Source of the DNA: Pseudaminobacter soli (ex Li et al. 2025)
GTDB lineage: Bacteria; Pseudomonadota; Alphaproteobacteria; Rhizobiales; Rhizobiaceae
Direction of reading: 5' to 3'
DNA length: 64,000 nucleotides
Assembly: GCF_029892515.1 (NCBI RefSeq)
Contig: NZ_JARXVF010000006.1
Coordinates: forward strand, 248,001 to 312,000
Part shown: one piece after another, positions 17,807 to 28,916 of the stretch
Layout of the letters: each line of letters starts with the position of its first letter
Position numbering within the stretch: position 1 is the stretch's first letter
Program-made: the position numbers and the translations under genes
The notes under the pieces: generated by a model
Told to the model about the DNA's origin: nothing
The model's database searches: none
The model's input: the letters and a program-made list of their open reading frames with translations, nothing else

Positions 17807-19351
17807 CTAAGCGGCCTCTTCGGATTTGACGCCTGTGGCCAGGACGACGATCCGATCCTCGGTCATTTCGTTGCCGGCAACTTCGCCCGCGATGTGCGCC
17901 GTGCGCATCACCACGATGCGATCGCAGATGCCGATGAGTTCCTGCATTTCGGACGAGACGACGATGATCGAGCGCCCTTCGCCGGCGAGCTTGGCGATGA
18001 ACTTGTAGATCTGTTCTTTGGTGCCGATGTCGATGCCTCGGGTCGGCTCGTCGATGATGATGATCGAGGGATCGAGCAACATCATCTTGGCCAGCAGAAG
18101 CTTCTGTTGGTTGCCGCCGGAAAGCTGCCCGGCAAGCATGTCCTTGCGGCGGGCGCGGATGTCGAAGTCGCCGAACGCCTTGTCTAGCGCGGCCGTTTCC
18201 TTGGCCTTGTCGATCAAAAGGCCGCGTACAAAGCGACTGAGCGACGCGAGCGTCAGGTTGGTGCGCAGATCCTTGGCGAGCAGCAGGCCTTTCCCTTTAC
18301 GGTCTTCGCTCAAATAGACGATGCCCGCCTTCAGGCTGGCGTCGACATTGGGAAAGTGCGCCGGCGTGCCGTTCAGCCGGATGGTGCCGCGGCCGTGACG
18401 CAGGCCGACGATGCCTTCCATAAGTTCCGTGCGTCCCGCGCCGACCAGGCCGGCAAAGCCGAGAATCTCGCCCTTGCCAAGCTTGAATGAGGCATGCTGG
18501 GCAAAGCCGGGAACGGAAAAATCCTCGACCTCGAGAACCGCCTGACGGGCCGCTGCGGCCTGGTGGTCGGGGTAGAGCTTGGCCACGTCGCGCCCCACCA
18601 TGAGCTTGGCCATGTCGACGGGCTGCAATTCGGCGGCTTGCCGGGAGGCAACAAGCCTGCCGTCGCGAAGCACGGTCACCTTATCGGCGATCTGCTTCAC
18701 CTCCTGAAGGCGGTGCGATATGTAGAGCACGGCCGTACCCTTTGCGCGGATGTCGGTGATGACTTTCAGCAGCGCTTCGGTCTCGACCGGGGTGAGCGAG
18801 GCGGTCGGCTCGTCGAAGATGACTACCCGGTGCGGCACCAGCAGCACCCGCGCAATCTGGACGAGTTGGCGCTGCGCGATCGAAAGGCGCCCAACCACTG
18901 CGGTCGGGTCGATCTCTGCCCCGAGGTCGCGTACTGCGCGGCGCGCGCCCTCGTTCATGACGCGGTCATCGACGGTGAGGCCATTGCCGACCTCGCGACC
19001 CAGATAGACGTTTTGCGCGACGGTAAGGTCGGGTGCCAGCAGGATCTCCTGATGCACCAGAACTATGCCGCGTCGTTCGGCCTCGACCGGATCGGCAAGC
19101 GTCACCGTTTCGCCGTCGATGTGCAATTCGCCGCGGCTCGGCTGCAAATGGCCGGCCAGCAGCTTCATCAGCGTGGATTTGCCCGCGCCGTTCTCGCCAA
19201 TGATAGCGTGCACCTCCCCCGCCCTGACATCGAGGCTGATGTCCTTCAGCACCTCGACCGGGCCGAAAGACTTCGACAGCCCGACCGCCCGGAGCAGAGG
19301 CGCGTCGGTCTTGCCGGGTCCGGTCGGGGAATGGCTGGGGTCAGCGTTCAT
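17807..19351 (-). CDS. Sugar ABC transporter ATPase, double nucleotide-binding domain (RbsA-like)
   Basis: 514 aa from ATG 19351, which overlaps the dehydrogenase stop (ATGA). Two ABC domains are visible. The first has Walker A GENGAGKST, a degenerate signature RLSIAQRQLVQIARVL and Walker B VVIFDEPTASLT. The second has a diverged Walker A (GLVGAGRTEL), the signature LSGGNQQKLLLAK and Walker B IIIIDEPTRGIDIGT. This asymmetric pair is usual in ribose/galactose importers. It energises uptake with the permease at 16788. A long upstream in-frame extension has no family similarity. Confidence 0.92.
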   Translation of the reverse strand: MNADPSHSPTGPGKTDAPLLRAVGLSKSFGPVEVLKDISLDVRAGEVHAIIGENGAGKSTLMKLLAGHLQPSRGELHIDGETVTLADPVEAERRGIVLVHQEILLAPDLTVAQNVYLGREVGNGLTVDDRVMNEGARRAVRDLGAEIDPTAVVGRLSIAQRQLVQIARVLLVPHRVVIFDEPTASLTPVETEALLKVITDIRAKGTAVLYISHRLQEVKQIADKVTVLRDGRLVASRQAAELQPVDMAKLMVGRDVAKLYPDHQAAAARQAVLEVEDFSVPGFAQHASFKLGKGEILGFAGLVGAGRTELMEGIVGLRHGRGTIRLNGTPAHFPNVDASLKAGIVYLSEDRKGKGLLLAKDLRTNLTLASLSRFVRGLLIDKAKETAALDKAFGDFDIRARRKDMLAGQLSGGNQQKLLLAKMMLLDPSIIIIDEPTRGIDIGTKEQIYKFIAKLAGEGRSIIVVSSEMQELIGICDRIVVMRTAHIAGEVAGNEMTEDRIVVLATGVKSEEAA

Positions 19352-20523
19352 TCGACCTTTGTCCACACGTTGCCGGCCTTCGACGAGGCGACGGCGGCTT
19401 CGATGAAGCGCATTCCAGCCAGGCCGTCCTCTACCGTCGGGTAGATCACCTCGGCATCGGGCCTCGTTCCCATCTTCGCTGCCCGGATGGCGTGTGCCGC
19501 TTCGGAATAGATGGTCGCAAAGCCTTCCAAGTAGCCTTCCGGATGCCCGCTCGGCACGCGGCTGACGCGCTGGGCCTGAGGCCATGCGCCGGCGCCGGCG
19601 CGGGTCAGCAACTGCTTGGGCTGGCCGAAACGGGTGAACCAAAGGTAGTTCGGGTCGGCTTGCGCCCATTCCAGCCCGCCCTTGGTGCCGTAAACGCGCA
19701 GCTTCAGCCCGTTCTCATTGCCGACGGCCACCTGGCTCGCCCAGAGCATGCCGCGGGCACCGCCCTTGTAGCGAAGCAATATCTGCACATCGTCATCCAG
19801 AAGCCGGCCCGGAACGAAAGCGGTGAGCTGAGCCAGCAGCTCGTCCGTCTCCAGTCCGGTGACGAAGGCGGCGAGGTTGTAGGCATGCGTACCGATGTCG
19901 CCGATCGAGCCGCCCGCGCCGGAGCGCTTGGGGTCGGTGCGCCACTCGGCCTGCTTGGAGCCCGAAAGCTCGGCGCGCTCTGTCAGCCAGTCCTGCGGAT
20001 ATTCGGCTTGCACCACGCGGATCTCGCCCAACTCGCCGGCAGCCACCATGGCCCGCGCCTGACGGATCATCGGATAGCCGGTGTAGTTGTGGGTGAGCAC
20101 GAACACTTTGCCGGTTTTCTTGACCAGTTCGACGAGTTCTTCGGCTTCCGCCACGGTGGTCGTCATCGGCTTGTCGCAGATGACGTGGATGCCGGCATTG
20201 AGGAATGCCTTGGCGGCCGGCGCATGCACGTTGTTTGGCGTGACGATCGCAACCGCCTCGATGCCGTCCGGCCGCGCGGCCTCCGCCTTGGCCATTTCCT
20301 CGAAGGAGCCGTAGGCGCGATCCGCGGCGATGCCTATTTCTGCGGCCGAAGCCTTCGCGCGCGCCGGGTCTGACGAGAGGGCCCCCGCCACCAGTTCGAA
20401 CTGGTCGTCGATGCGCGCGGCGATGCGGTGCACGGCGCCGATGAATGCCCCCTGCCCGCCGCCCACCATGCCGAGCCTGATGCGGCCGCCTTGCGTTTCT
20501 TGCTTGCCTGCCTCGATGGTCAT
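19348..20523 (-). CDS. Gfo/Idh/MocA-family NAD(P)-dependent oxidoreductase
   Basis: 391 aa. The N-terminal Rossmann fold has LGMVGGGQGAFIGAVHR, and EAVAIVTPNNVHAPAAKAFLNAGIHVICDKPMTTT carries the EKP-like CDKP motif with the catalytic lysine. The C-terminal domain holds GSIGDIGTHAYNLAAFVTG with the conserved D and H. Such enzymes oxidise sugars or inositols. Located between the sugar isomerase and importer genes, it probably handles the sugar imported by the operon. Nine bp separate it from the isomerase gene and it overlaps the ATPase start by 4 bp. Confidence 0.92.
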   Translation of the reverse strand: MTIEAGKQETQGGRIRLGMVGGGQGAFIGAVHRIAARIDDQFELVAGALSSDPARAKASAAEIGIAADRAYGSFEEMAKAEAARPDGIEAVAIVTPNNVHAPAAKAFLNAGIHVICDKPMTTTVAEAEELVELVKKTGKVFVLTHNYTGYPMIRQARAMVAAGELGEIRVVQAEYPQDWLTERAELSGSKQAEWRTDPKRSGAGGSIGDIGTHAYNLAAFVTGLETDELLAQLTAFVPGRLLDDDVQILLRYKGGARGMLWASQVAVGNENGLKLRVYGTKGGLEWAQADPNYLWFTRFGQPKQLLTRAGAGAWPQAQRVSRVPSGHPEGYLEGFATIYSEAAHAIRAAKMGTRPDAEVIYPTVEDGLAGMRFIEAAVASSKAGNVWTKVE

Positions 20524-20532
20524 GAACGTCTC

Positions 20533-21588
20533 CTATGCCAGCCCGAGCATCTTGCGGTTGGCGGCGTCATCGGTGCCCGCGCCTGCGAAGTCGTCGAAGG
20601 CATGCTCGGTGACGCGGATGATGTGATGCTTGATGAACTCGGCGCCCTCGCGCGCGCCGTCCTCCGGATGCTTGAGCGCGCATTCCCATTCCAGCACCGC
20701 CCAGCTGTCGAAGTCATAGGCGGTGAGCTTGGAGAAGATGCTGCCGAAATCCACCTGCCCGTCGCCGAGCGAACGGAAGCGTCCGGCGCGGTTCACCCAG
20801 CTCTGGAAGCCGCCATAGACGCCCTGCCGACCGGTCGGATTGAACTCGGCGTCCTTGACGTGGAAGGCCTTGATGCGCTCGTGGTAGATGTCGATGTATT
20901 CGAGATAATCGAGCTGCTGCAGCACGAAATGCGAGGGATCATAGAGCAGATTGGCGCGGGCATGGTTGTTCACGCGCTCGAGGAACATCTCAAAGCTGAC
21001 GCCGTCATGCAGATCCTCGCCCGGATGGATCTCGTAGCAGATGTCGACGTCGTGCGCGTCGGCATAGTCGAGCAACGGGGTCCAGCGCCTGGCCAGCTCG
21101 TCGAAGGCCATTTCCACCAGCCCCGCCGGCCGCTGCGGCCAGGGGTAGACATAGGGCCAGGCAAGAGCGCCCGAGAAGGTAGCGTGGGCCTTCAGGCCGA
21201 GATGCTTCGAGGCGCGGATGGCGCGCTTGACCTGATCGACCGCCCAGTCAGTACGGGCGGCCGGATTGCCACGCACTTCGGGCGCCGCAAAGCCGTCGAA
21301 CGCAGCGTCATAGGCGGGATGCACCGCAACGAGCTGGCCCTGCAGATGCGTGGAAAGCTCGGTGATCTCCAGCCCGTGGCTTGCCGCCACCCCCTTCACC
21401 TCATCGGCATAGGTCTTGGAATCGGACGCCTTCTTCAGGTCGAACAGACGAGCGTCCCAGGTGGGAATCTGAACGCCCTTGTAGCCAAGCGACGCCGCCC
21501 ATTCGCAGATGGAATCGAACGAATTGAACGGTGCCGCGTCTCCGGCGAACTGTGCCAGGAAGATGGCTGGTCCCTTGATGGTCTTCAT
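20533..21588 (-). CDS. Sugar phosphate isomerase/epimerase (AP endonuclease 2-like TIM barrel)
   Basis: 351 aa from ATG 21588. TIM-barrel isomerase family (IolE/IolH-like) with metal-site segments DICYEIHPGEDLHDG, YDPSHFVLQQLDYLEYI and IKAFHVKDAEFNPTGRQG. Partner of the Gfo/Idh/MocA dehydrogenase in many rhizobial sugar and inositol loci. It follows xylA by 59 bp in the same direction. The exact sugar is not determinable. Confidence 0.9.
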   Translation of the reverse strand: MKTIKGPAIFLAQFAGDAAPFNSFDSICEWAASLGYKGVQIPTWDARLFDLKKASDSKTYADEVKGVAASHGLEITELSTHLQGQLVAVHPAYDAAFDGFAAPEVRGNPAARTDWAVDQVKRAIRASKHLGLKAHATFSGALAWPYVYPWPQRPAGLVEMAFDELARRWTPLLDYADAHDVDICYEIHPGEDLHDGVSFEMFLERVNNHARANLLYDPSHFVLQQLDYLEYIDIYHERIKAFHVKDAEFNPTGRQGVYGGFQSWVNRAGRFRSLGDGQVDFGSIFSKLTAYDFDSWAVLEWECALKHPEDGAREGAEFIKHHIIRVTEHAFDDFAGAGTDDAANRKMLGLA

Positions 21589-21647
21589 GTGACTTCCTCC
21601 CAATTTCGTGCCGCCCTTGCCTGCGGCAGCGCCTGCGTGCAGCGCTC

Positions 21648-22958
21648 TCACACGTAGCGATTGACGACGTTTTCGAGGTATTCCTGCTTGCCGGACCTCG
21701 GCTGCGGCTCGATCCCGTCCCGGACCACACGCGCGGCGACATCCTCCAGGGTGCGCTTGCCCGAAAGCATCGCCACGGCCTCGGCCGATTGCCAGCCGGC
21801 GTAGCGCGCTTCCAGCGGTGCTGAGAGCGCCTTGTCCCCGATCATTTTCGCCGCCGCCTTCAGCCCGCGCGCACAGCAGTCCATGCCGCCGATATGGGCC
21901 ATCAGCAGGTCCTCCGGATCGAGCGACTGGCGGCGTAGTTTGGCGTCGAAATTGGTGCCGCCGGTCTTGAAGCCGCCGCCCAGAAGGATCTGGTAATAGG
22001 CCAGCGCCATTTCCGGAACATTGTTGGGGAACTGGTCGGTGTCCCAGCCCGACTGGTAGTCGTTGCGGTTCATGTCGATCGATCCGAAGATGCCGAGCGC
22101 ATTGGCGAGCGCCAGTTCGTGCTCGAAGGAATGGCCGGCCAGGATGGCGTGGCCCTGCTCGATGTTGACCTTCACCTCGTTCTCGAGCCCATAGCGCTTG
22201 AGGAAGCCGTAGACGGTTCCGACGTCGAAGTCGTACTGGTGCTTGGTCGGCTCCTGCGGCTTCGGCTCTATCAGGATTGCGCCCTTGAAGCCGATCCGAT
22301 GCTTGTAGTCGACCACCATCGACAGGAAGCGACCCATCTGGTCGAGCTCGCGGCCCATGTCGGTGTTGAGCAGCGTCTCATAGCCCTCGCGACCGCCCCA
22401 CAGAACATAGTTCTCGCCGCCGAGCCGCTTGGTGACATCGATGCACTGCTTCACCGTCGCGGCGGCATAGGCAAAGACGTCGGGGTCCGGGTTGGTCGCC
22501 GCACCGGCCATATAGCGGCGGTTGGAGAAGAGGTTTGCGGTACCCCACAGAAGCTTGACACCGGTCTCGCTCATCTTGCCGGCGAAATAGTCGGCGATCT
22601 CGTCAAGCCGCGCCGCACTTTCGGCAAAGGTGTCGCCCTCCGGGCGCACGTCGGCATCGTGGAAGCAGAAATAGGGAACGCCGAGCAGCGAGAACATCTC
22701 GAAGGCGACATCGGCTTTCTTCTTGGCCAATTCCATCGTGTCGCCGAACCATGGACGCTCGAAGGTCTGGCCGCCGAACGGATCGCCGCCCGGCCAGGTG
22801 AAGGAATGCCAATAGGCGACGGCAAAGCGCAGATGTTCCTCCATGCGCTTGCCGAGCACGACCTCGTCCGGATTGTAGAAGCGGTAAGCCAGCGGGTTGG
22901 CGCTGTCCGATCCTTCATACTGGACAGATTTGATATCCCCGAAAAAGCCAGTGCTCAT
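21648..22958 (-). CDS. xylA: Xylose isomerase
   Basis: 436 aa from ATG 22958. Converts D-xylose to D-xylulose (and glucose to fructose). Catalytic H100 and D103 are in [13 protein letters not shown]; metal-binding E231 and K233 are in [19 protein letters not shown]; the substrate loop [14 protein letters not shown] and [19 protein letters not shown] are intact. No xylulokinase gene is in the window. It heads the sugar operon directly downstream of the LacI gene (85 bp). Confidence 0.96.
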   Translation of the reverse strand: MSTGFFGDIKSVQYEGSDSANPLAYRFYNPDEVVLGKRMEEHLRFAVAYWHSFTWPGGDPFGGQTFERPWFGDTMELAKKKADVAFEMFSLLGVPYFCFHDADVRPEGDTFAESAARLDEIADYFAGKMSETGVKLLWGTANLFSNRRYMAGAATNPDPDVFAYAAATVKQCIDVTKRLGGENYVLWGGREGYETLLNTDMGRELDQMGRFLSMVVDYKHRIGFKGAILIEPKPQEPTKHQYDFDVGTVYGFLKRYGLENEVKVNIEQGHAILAGHSFEHELALANALGIFGSIDMNRNDYQSGWDTDQFPNNVPEMALAYYQILLGGGFKTGGTNFDAKLRRQSLDPEDLLMAHIGGMDCCARGLKAAAKMIGDKALSAPLEARYAGWQSAEAVAMLSGKRTLEDVAARVVRDGIEPQPRSGKQEYLENVVNRYV

Positions 22959-23043
22959 GACAAAACTCCGCGAATGCCTTTCAGATTTGCATATTTTCCG
23001 TCGAACCAGCAGTAATCCCGACTGCACAACCAGAGCGGGCAGG

Positions 23044-24069
23044 TCATGGCAGGTTATCCCGAATGTAGATTTCGATACGGATGATCTCTTGTTTGGCGAT
23101 GACTTGAGTTTCGTCAATGCTCGCCTTGAGAAGACGAATGGCGCTGCGCACCTCGTGTCCGGCATCCTGGTTGATGACGGCGTCGAAAATGCCTTCGCGC
23201 AATGCCCGCTTCGAATGTTCGGTCAACTCATGAGCGACGACGGCGATCGAGCCATATTCTGACCTGGACGTGAGCACGTCGATGACACCGCGATTGCCGG
23301 CGCCGATGCTGTAGAGACCGACGATGTCGGGCTCGCGTTCAAGGAAATCCGCAAGCACCGCGCGGGTCACCACTGCGTCGTCGCGCCCCTCCTGCACGGT
23401 CAGGCAATCGAGTTCGGGAAATTCGGCCGAGATGACCTGTTCGAACCCGATGCGGCGCTCGACATGGTCGCGCACCAGCATCGATCCTGCCAGCAGGGCG
23501 ATCTTTCCTGGCCTGCGACCGACAAAACGACCCATGAGGCTTGCGGCCGTGCGACCGGCCGCAACGTTATCGATGCCGACATAGTGGTCGCGATGCGCGG
23601 CGGAAACGTCGGAGACGAGCGTCACAACCGGTATGTTTGCCTGCCGCAGCCGCGCCAGCGCTTCGAACACACGCGGCGATTCCGTAGCGACCAGGGCAAC
23701 GCCGGACACCTGCGTCGGATCAAGGCCATCAAGCACATCGGCCAGAGCCTCGCTGTCGAATGCCCTGACTTTGAGAATGTCGAGGTTAATGCGTTCGAGG
23801 GCCGAATAGAGCTTGGCCTGCCTAAGCTCGCTCTCCAGCCCCAGCATGAAGCTGTTCGGCCCTTCTGGGATGATGAAAACCAGATTGTACACGCGCTGCT
23901 TGGCGAGATTGGCGGCGGATATGTCACGCACAAAGCCGAGCTTGGCGATCGCCTCGTTGACGCGCGCGACCGTCTCCGCGCGCACACCTGGGCGCCTGTT
24001 CAGCACCCGATCGACGGTTGCCAAACTTACCCCTGCCTCTTCAGCGACGTCATGAACTGTTGGACGCAT
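23044..24069 (-). CDS. LacI-family transcriptional regulator of the xylose/sugar operon
   Basis: 341 aa from ATG 24069; an in-frame extension to 24177 lacks family features. The N-terminal HTH is [25 protein letters not shown], followed by the hinge and a periplasmic-binding-like effector domain ([54 protein letters not shown]). The ATVDRVLN recognition helix is typical of sugar regulators. Directly upstream are two exact TGAGGTACGTAA repeats that may be its operators. Expected to be relieved by the imported sugar. Confidence 0.92.
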   Translation of the reverse strand: MRPTVHDVAEEAGVSLATVDRVLNRRPGVRAETVARVNEAIAKLGFVRDISAANLAKQRVYNLVFIIPEGPNSFMLGLESELRQAKLYSALERINLDILKVRAFDSEALADVLDGLDPTQVSGVALVATESPRVFEALARLRQANIPVVTLVSDVSAAHRDHYVGIDNVAAGRTAASLMGRFVGRRPGKIALLAGSMLVRDHVERRIGFEQVISAEFPELDCLTVQEGRDDAVVTRAVLADFLEREPDIVGLYSIGAGNRGVIDVLTSRSEYGSIAVVAHELTEHSKRALREGIFDAVINQDAGHEVRSAIRLLKASIDETQVIAKQEIIRIEIYIRDNLP

Positions 24070-24104
24070 GCGCCCCTCCCGAGCAAGGGTCCTATCAACT
24101 ATGC

Positions 24105-24137
24105 TGAGGTACGTAAAGCAGTTTTTGAGGTACGTAA
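24105..24137. promoter_or_regulatory. Tandem TGAGGTACGTAA repeats, candidate LacI operators
   Basis: Two identical 12-mers at 24105-24116 and 24126-24137 start 21 bp apart, about two helical turns. Each contains the palindromic core TACGTA, fitting a LacI-type site with a central CG. They lie 36 to 68 bp upstream of the LacI start. Confidence 0.5.
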
Positions 24138-24280
24138 CGCAATGACTGCACGCCGTCTTCTCAGGCGTCTCGCGCAAAAGCGCTGCACCTATCGTCAGTT
24201 GCCCCCCGCGGGCCGGAACGATGTTCGAGGGGAAGATGCAGCCGTGCTCTTCCTTTGAAGTGCCAGACGACTTGCAAAAG

Positions 24281-24298
24281 TAGTACTATATTAATATA
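24281..24298. promoter_or_regulatory. Overlapping palindromes TAGTACTA and TATATTAATATA
   Basis: TAGTACTA (24281-24288) and the perfect 12 bp palindrome TATATTAATATA (24287-24298) overlap, 60 to 77 bp upstream of the binding-protein gene. TAGTACTA resembles GntR/FadR-type sites and the operon encodes such a regulator. The AT-rich part could instead be promoter -10 sequence. Confidence 0.4.
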
Positions 24299-24357
24299 CG
24301 ACTTTATGGCCGTCGTGGAGGAGCCTCGGTCGGTCTTTGTTTTCTGGGAGGTTGCTT

Positions 24358-25323
24358 ATGATCAATGTTCTGAAGTCCATTGTGCTTGGATCGACATTCG
24401 CATTGGCGCTTGCCGGTTCGGTCAGTGCCGCGAGCCTGACGGTCGGCTTTTCGCAGATCGGCTCGGAATCCGGCTGGCGCGCCGCCGAGACCAGCGTCAC
24501 CAAACAGCAGGCTGAAAAGCGCGGCGTAGATCTCAAATTCGCCGACGCGCAGCAGAAGCAGGAGAACCAAATAAAGGCGATACGCGGCTTCGTCGCCCAG
24601 GGCGTCGATGCCATCCTGGTAGCGCCCGTCGTGGCCACCGGCTGGGAAGCCGTGCTGCAGGAAGCCAAGGATGCCGACATTCCCGTGATCCTGCTCGACC
24701 GCGGCATCGACGGCTCCCCCGACCTCTACATGACCATGGTCGCCTCAGATCAGGTGCTCGAGGGCAAGGTGGCCGGCGAGTGGCTGGTCAAGCAAGCCGC
24801 CGGCAAGGAATGCAACGTCGTCGAACTTCAGGGCACCACCGGCTCGTCACCGGCAATCAATCGCAAGAAAGGCTTTGAGGAGGCGATCGCCGGTACCCCG
24901 ACCATCAAGATCATCCGTAGCCAGACCGGCGACTTCACCCGCGCCAAGGGCAAGGAAGTCATGGAGGGCTTCCTCAAGGCCGAGAGCGGCGGCAAGAACA
25001 TCTGCGCGCTCTATGCCCACAATGACGATATGGCCGTTGGCGCCATCCAGGCGATCAAGGAAGCAGGCCTGAAGCCGGGCACCGACATCAAGGTCGTGTC
25101 GATCGACGCGGTACCGGACATCTTCAAGGCAATGGCCGACGGCGAAGCGAACGCCACGGTCGAACTGACCCCCAACATGGCCGGTCCTGCCTTCGATGCG
25201 CTTGAGAAGTTCAAGGCGGACGGCACCCTGCCGCCCAAGCAGATCATCACCGAGTCGAAGCTCTATACCCAAGCCGACGACCCGATGAAGGTCTACGAGG
25301 AAAAGAAGGGCCTCGGCTACTAA
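24358..25323 (+). CDS. Sugar ABC transporter binding protein (YtfQ-like)
   Basis: 321 aa from ATG 24358, preceded by GGGAGG. Signal peptide of about 24 residues (VLKSIVLGSTFALALAGSVSA). The mature N-terminus LTVGFSQIGSESGWRAAETS and the block AIRGFVAQGVDAILVAPVVATGWE match the galactofuranose-binding YtfQ group; VIRLLDRG-like VILLDRGID and ALYAHNDDMAVGAIQAIKEAG follow. With the ATPase and two permeases downstream it forms a complete four-gene importer. Galactofuranose or a related furanose sugar is the best guess. Confidence 0.92.
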   Translation: MINVLKSIVLGSTFALALAGSVSAASLTVGFSQIGSESGWRAAETSVTKQQAEKRGVDLKFADAQQKQENQIKAIRGFVAQGVDAILVAPVVATGWEAVLQEAKDADIPVILLDRGIDGSPDLYMTMVASDQVLEGKVAGEWLVKQAAGKECNVVELQGTTGSSPAINRKKGFEEAIAGTPTIKIIRSQTGDFTRAKGKEVMEGFLKAESGGKNICALYAHNDDMAVGAIQAIKEAGLKPGTDIKVVSIDAVPDIFKAMADGEANATVELTPNMAGPAFDALEKFKADGTLPPKQIITESKLYTQADDPMKVYEEKKGLGY

Positions 25324-25340
25324 GACCACCTTCCCCATGC

Positions 25341-25373
25341 GGCCTCCCGGGTGCCAGCAGCATCCGGGAGGCC
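25341..25373 (+). promoter_or_regulatory. Strong intercistronic hairpin after the binding-protein gene
   Basis: GGCCTCCCGG and CCGGGAGGCC form a perfect 10 bp stem with a 13 nt loop, 18 bp after the stop and 43 bp before the ATPase start, with no T-run. Such hairpins usually protect the upstream mRNA, giving more binding protein than transporter. Confidence 0.6.
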
Positions 25374-25415
25374 AACCGATCGAATGCGGTTACACTGCAC
25401 GAGCGGAGGATAACA

Positions 25416-26923
<1,508 letters not shown>

Positions 26924-26927
<4 letters not shown>

Positions 26928-27934
26928 GCAGGCTCGTGCCCGGCTTGCGCAAGGCCGCGCCGCAGTTCGTCTGCTTAGCCATGATCCTCTTTTTCAACTG
27001 GCTGGCGTTTCCCGGTTTCTTCGACCTGCGCATTCAGGACGGCCGCCTGTTCGGCAGCCTGGTCGACGTTCTAAACCGCGGCGCGCCTGTTGCCATACTG
27101 GCTGTTGGCATGACAGCCGTCATCGCATCTAAAGGTGTGGATCTTTCCGTAGGTGCCGTGATGGCGATGGCCGGTGCCGTGGCGGCGACGATGACGGTGT
27201 CGGGACATCCGCTTCTCGTGGTACTGCTTTCGGCGCTTGCCGTCGGCGTAGCCTGCGGCCTGCTCAACGGTTTGCTGGTCGCAGTGCTGGAACTTCAGCC
27301 GATCGTGGCGACGCTGATCCTCATGGTGGCGGGTCGGGGCATAGCGCAGTTGATCACCAAGGGCGTGATCGTCACCTTTAACGATCCGGGGCTGATCTTC
27401 GTCGGAACCGGCTCCTTTCTCGGCTTGCCGATGCCTGTGATCCTTGCCGCGGCCCTCGCAATCTTTGCAGTGGCCGTCGTGAGGCGAACAGCGCTCGGCT
27501 TGCTCATAGAATCCACCGGGGTAAACCGCAGCGCCTCGACCTATGCCGGCATCAACAGCCGTCTGCTCATGGTCATGATCTATGCCTTCAGCGGCTTCTG
27601 CGCGGCGCTTGCGGGCGTTATCGCGGCCGCCGACATTCGCGGGGCGGATGCCAACAATGCCGGACTGTGGCTCGAATTGGACGCGATCCTCGCCGTGGTC
27701 ATTGGCGGTACCTCGCTTCTAGGCGGTCGCTTCTCCATCCTGATGTCGGTTCTGGGCGCCATCATCATCCAGGCCATGAATACAGGCATCCTGACCTCCG
27801 GTTTCCCGCCGGAATACAATCTCGTGGTCAAGGCCTGCGTGATCATCATGATCCTGCTCGCCCAATCGGTCTCGCTCGGCGCGGCCGGCTGGCTGCCGCG
27901 CCGGGTCCCGGCAGCAAAGTCAAAGGAAGCATAG
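26924..27934 (+). CDS. Sugar ABC transporter permease 1 (YtfT-like)
   Basis: 336 aa from ATG 26924, overlapping the ATPase stop. Multi-spanning permease of the ribose/galactofuranose type with RGAPVAILAVGMTAVIASKGVDLSVGAVMAM near the N-terminus and LDAILAVVIGGTSLLGGRFSILMSVLGA near the end. A hydrophobic first helix starts around residue 11. Works with permease 2 as a heterodimer. Confidence 0.92.
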
Positions 27935-27935
27935 G

Positions 27936-28916
27936 ATGTCGTCCCGGCTGCTGCCATTTTATGCCACGCTAGCGATCTTCGTGCTCGCCTACGGGGTCTG
28001 CGTGTTCCAATTCCCCAACATGCTGTCGACTCGCGTTGCCGGAAACCTGCTGACCGACAACGCCTTCCTCGGCATCGTAGCGGTCGGCATGACCTTCGTG
28101 ATCCTCTCCGGTGGCATAGATCTGTCGGTCGGCGCGGTCATCGGCTTCACCACCGTTCTGATTGCCGTATTGATCTCCTGGTATGGCATGCACCCTCTGT
28201 TGGCCTTTGCGATCGCTCTGGCCATTTCCACCACCTTCGGCGCGGCTATGGGCGTCGTCATCCACTATCTCGATGTCCCGGCCTTCATCGTGACGCTCGC
28301 CGGCATGTTCCTCGCGCGCGGCATGGCCTTTGTCATCACGACGGATTCGATACCCATTAGCCACGAGTTCTATACCGCTCTCCAGGGCCTTTATCTGCGC
28401 CTGCCCGGGGGAGGGCGCCTCACGCTCATCGGTGGACTGATGGTTCTGGTGTTTGCCTTCGGTATCGTCCTTGCCCACTTCACCCGCTTCGGCTCCTACG
28501 TCTATGCACTGGGGGGGAACAAGACTTCGGCCGAACTTATGGGTGTGCCCGTGGCGCGTACGACTGTCGGCATCTATGCCCTTTCGGGTTTCCTCGCCGG
28601 CCTCGCGGGCGTCGTGTTTTCGCTCTATACTTCTGCAGGTTATTCGCTTTCGGCCGTAGGCGTCGAACTCGACACGATCGCAGCGGTCGTCATCGGTGGC
28701 ACGCTGCTGACAGGCGGCGTCGGACTTGTGGCAGGCACATTCGTCGGCGTGATCATCCAGGGGCTCATTCAGACCTACATCGTCTTCGACGGTACCTTGT
28801 CGAGCTGGTGGACGAAGATCGTCGTAGGCCTGCTACTCTTTGCTTTCATCACCCTTCAACGGCTATTGGTGGTTCTGTCTGACCGCAAGCGGTTACTGAG
28901 GAATGCACCTTCATGA
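27936..28916 (+). CDS. Sugar ABC transporter permease 2 (YjfF-like)
   Basis: 326 aa. Permease signature FLGIVAVGMTFVILSGGIDLSVGAVIGF (about 44-71) and the second conserved block ELDTIAAVVIGGTLLTGGVGLVAGTFVG. It begins 1 bp after permease 1 and overlaps the regulator start by 4 bp, so the transporter and regulator are cotranscribed. Confidence 0.92.
   Translation: MSSRLLPFYATLAIFVLAYGVCVFQFPNMLSTRVAGNLLTDNAFLGIVAVGMTFVILSGGIDLSVGAVIGFTTVLIAVLISWYGMHPLLAFAIALAISTTFGAAMGVVIHYLDVPAFIVTLAGMFLARGMAFVITTDSIPISHEFYTALQGLYLRLPGGGRLTLIGGLMVLVFAFGIVLAHFTRFGSYVYALGGNKTSAELMGVPVARTTVGIYALSGFLAGLAGVVFSLYTSAGYSLSAVGVELDTIAAVVIGGTLLTGGVGLVAGTFVGVIIQGLIQTYIVFDGTLSSWWTKIVVGLLLFAFITLQRLLVVLSDRKRLLRNAPS

Noticed and set aside
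20428-21657. 409-codon open frame antisense to the sugar isomerase gene
   Set aside because: Mirror of the real gene's codon pattern; no recognisable domain.
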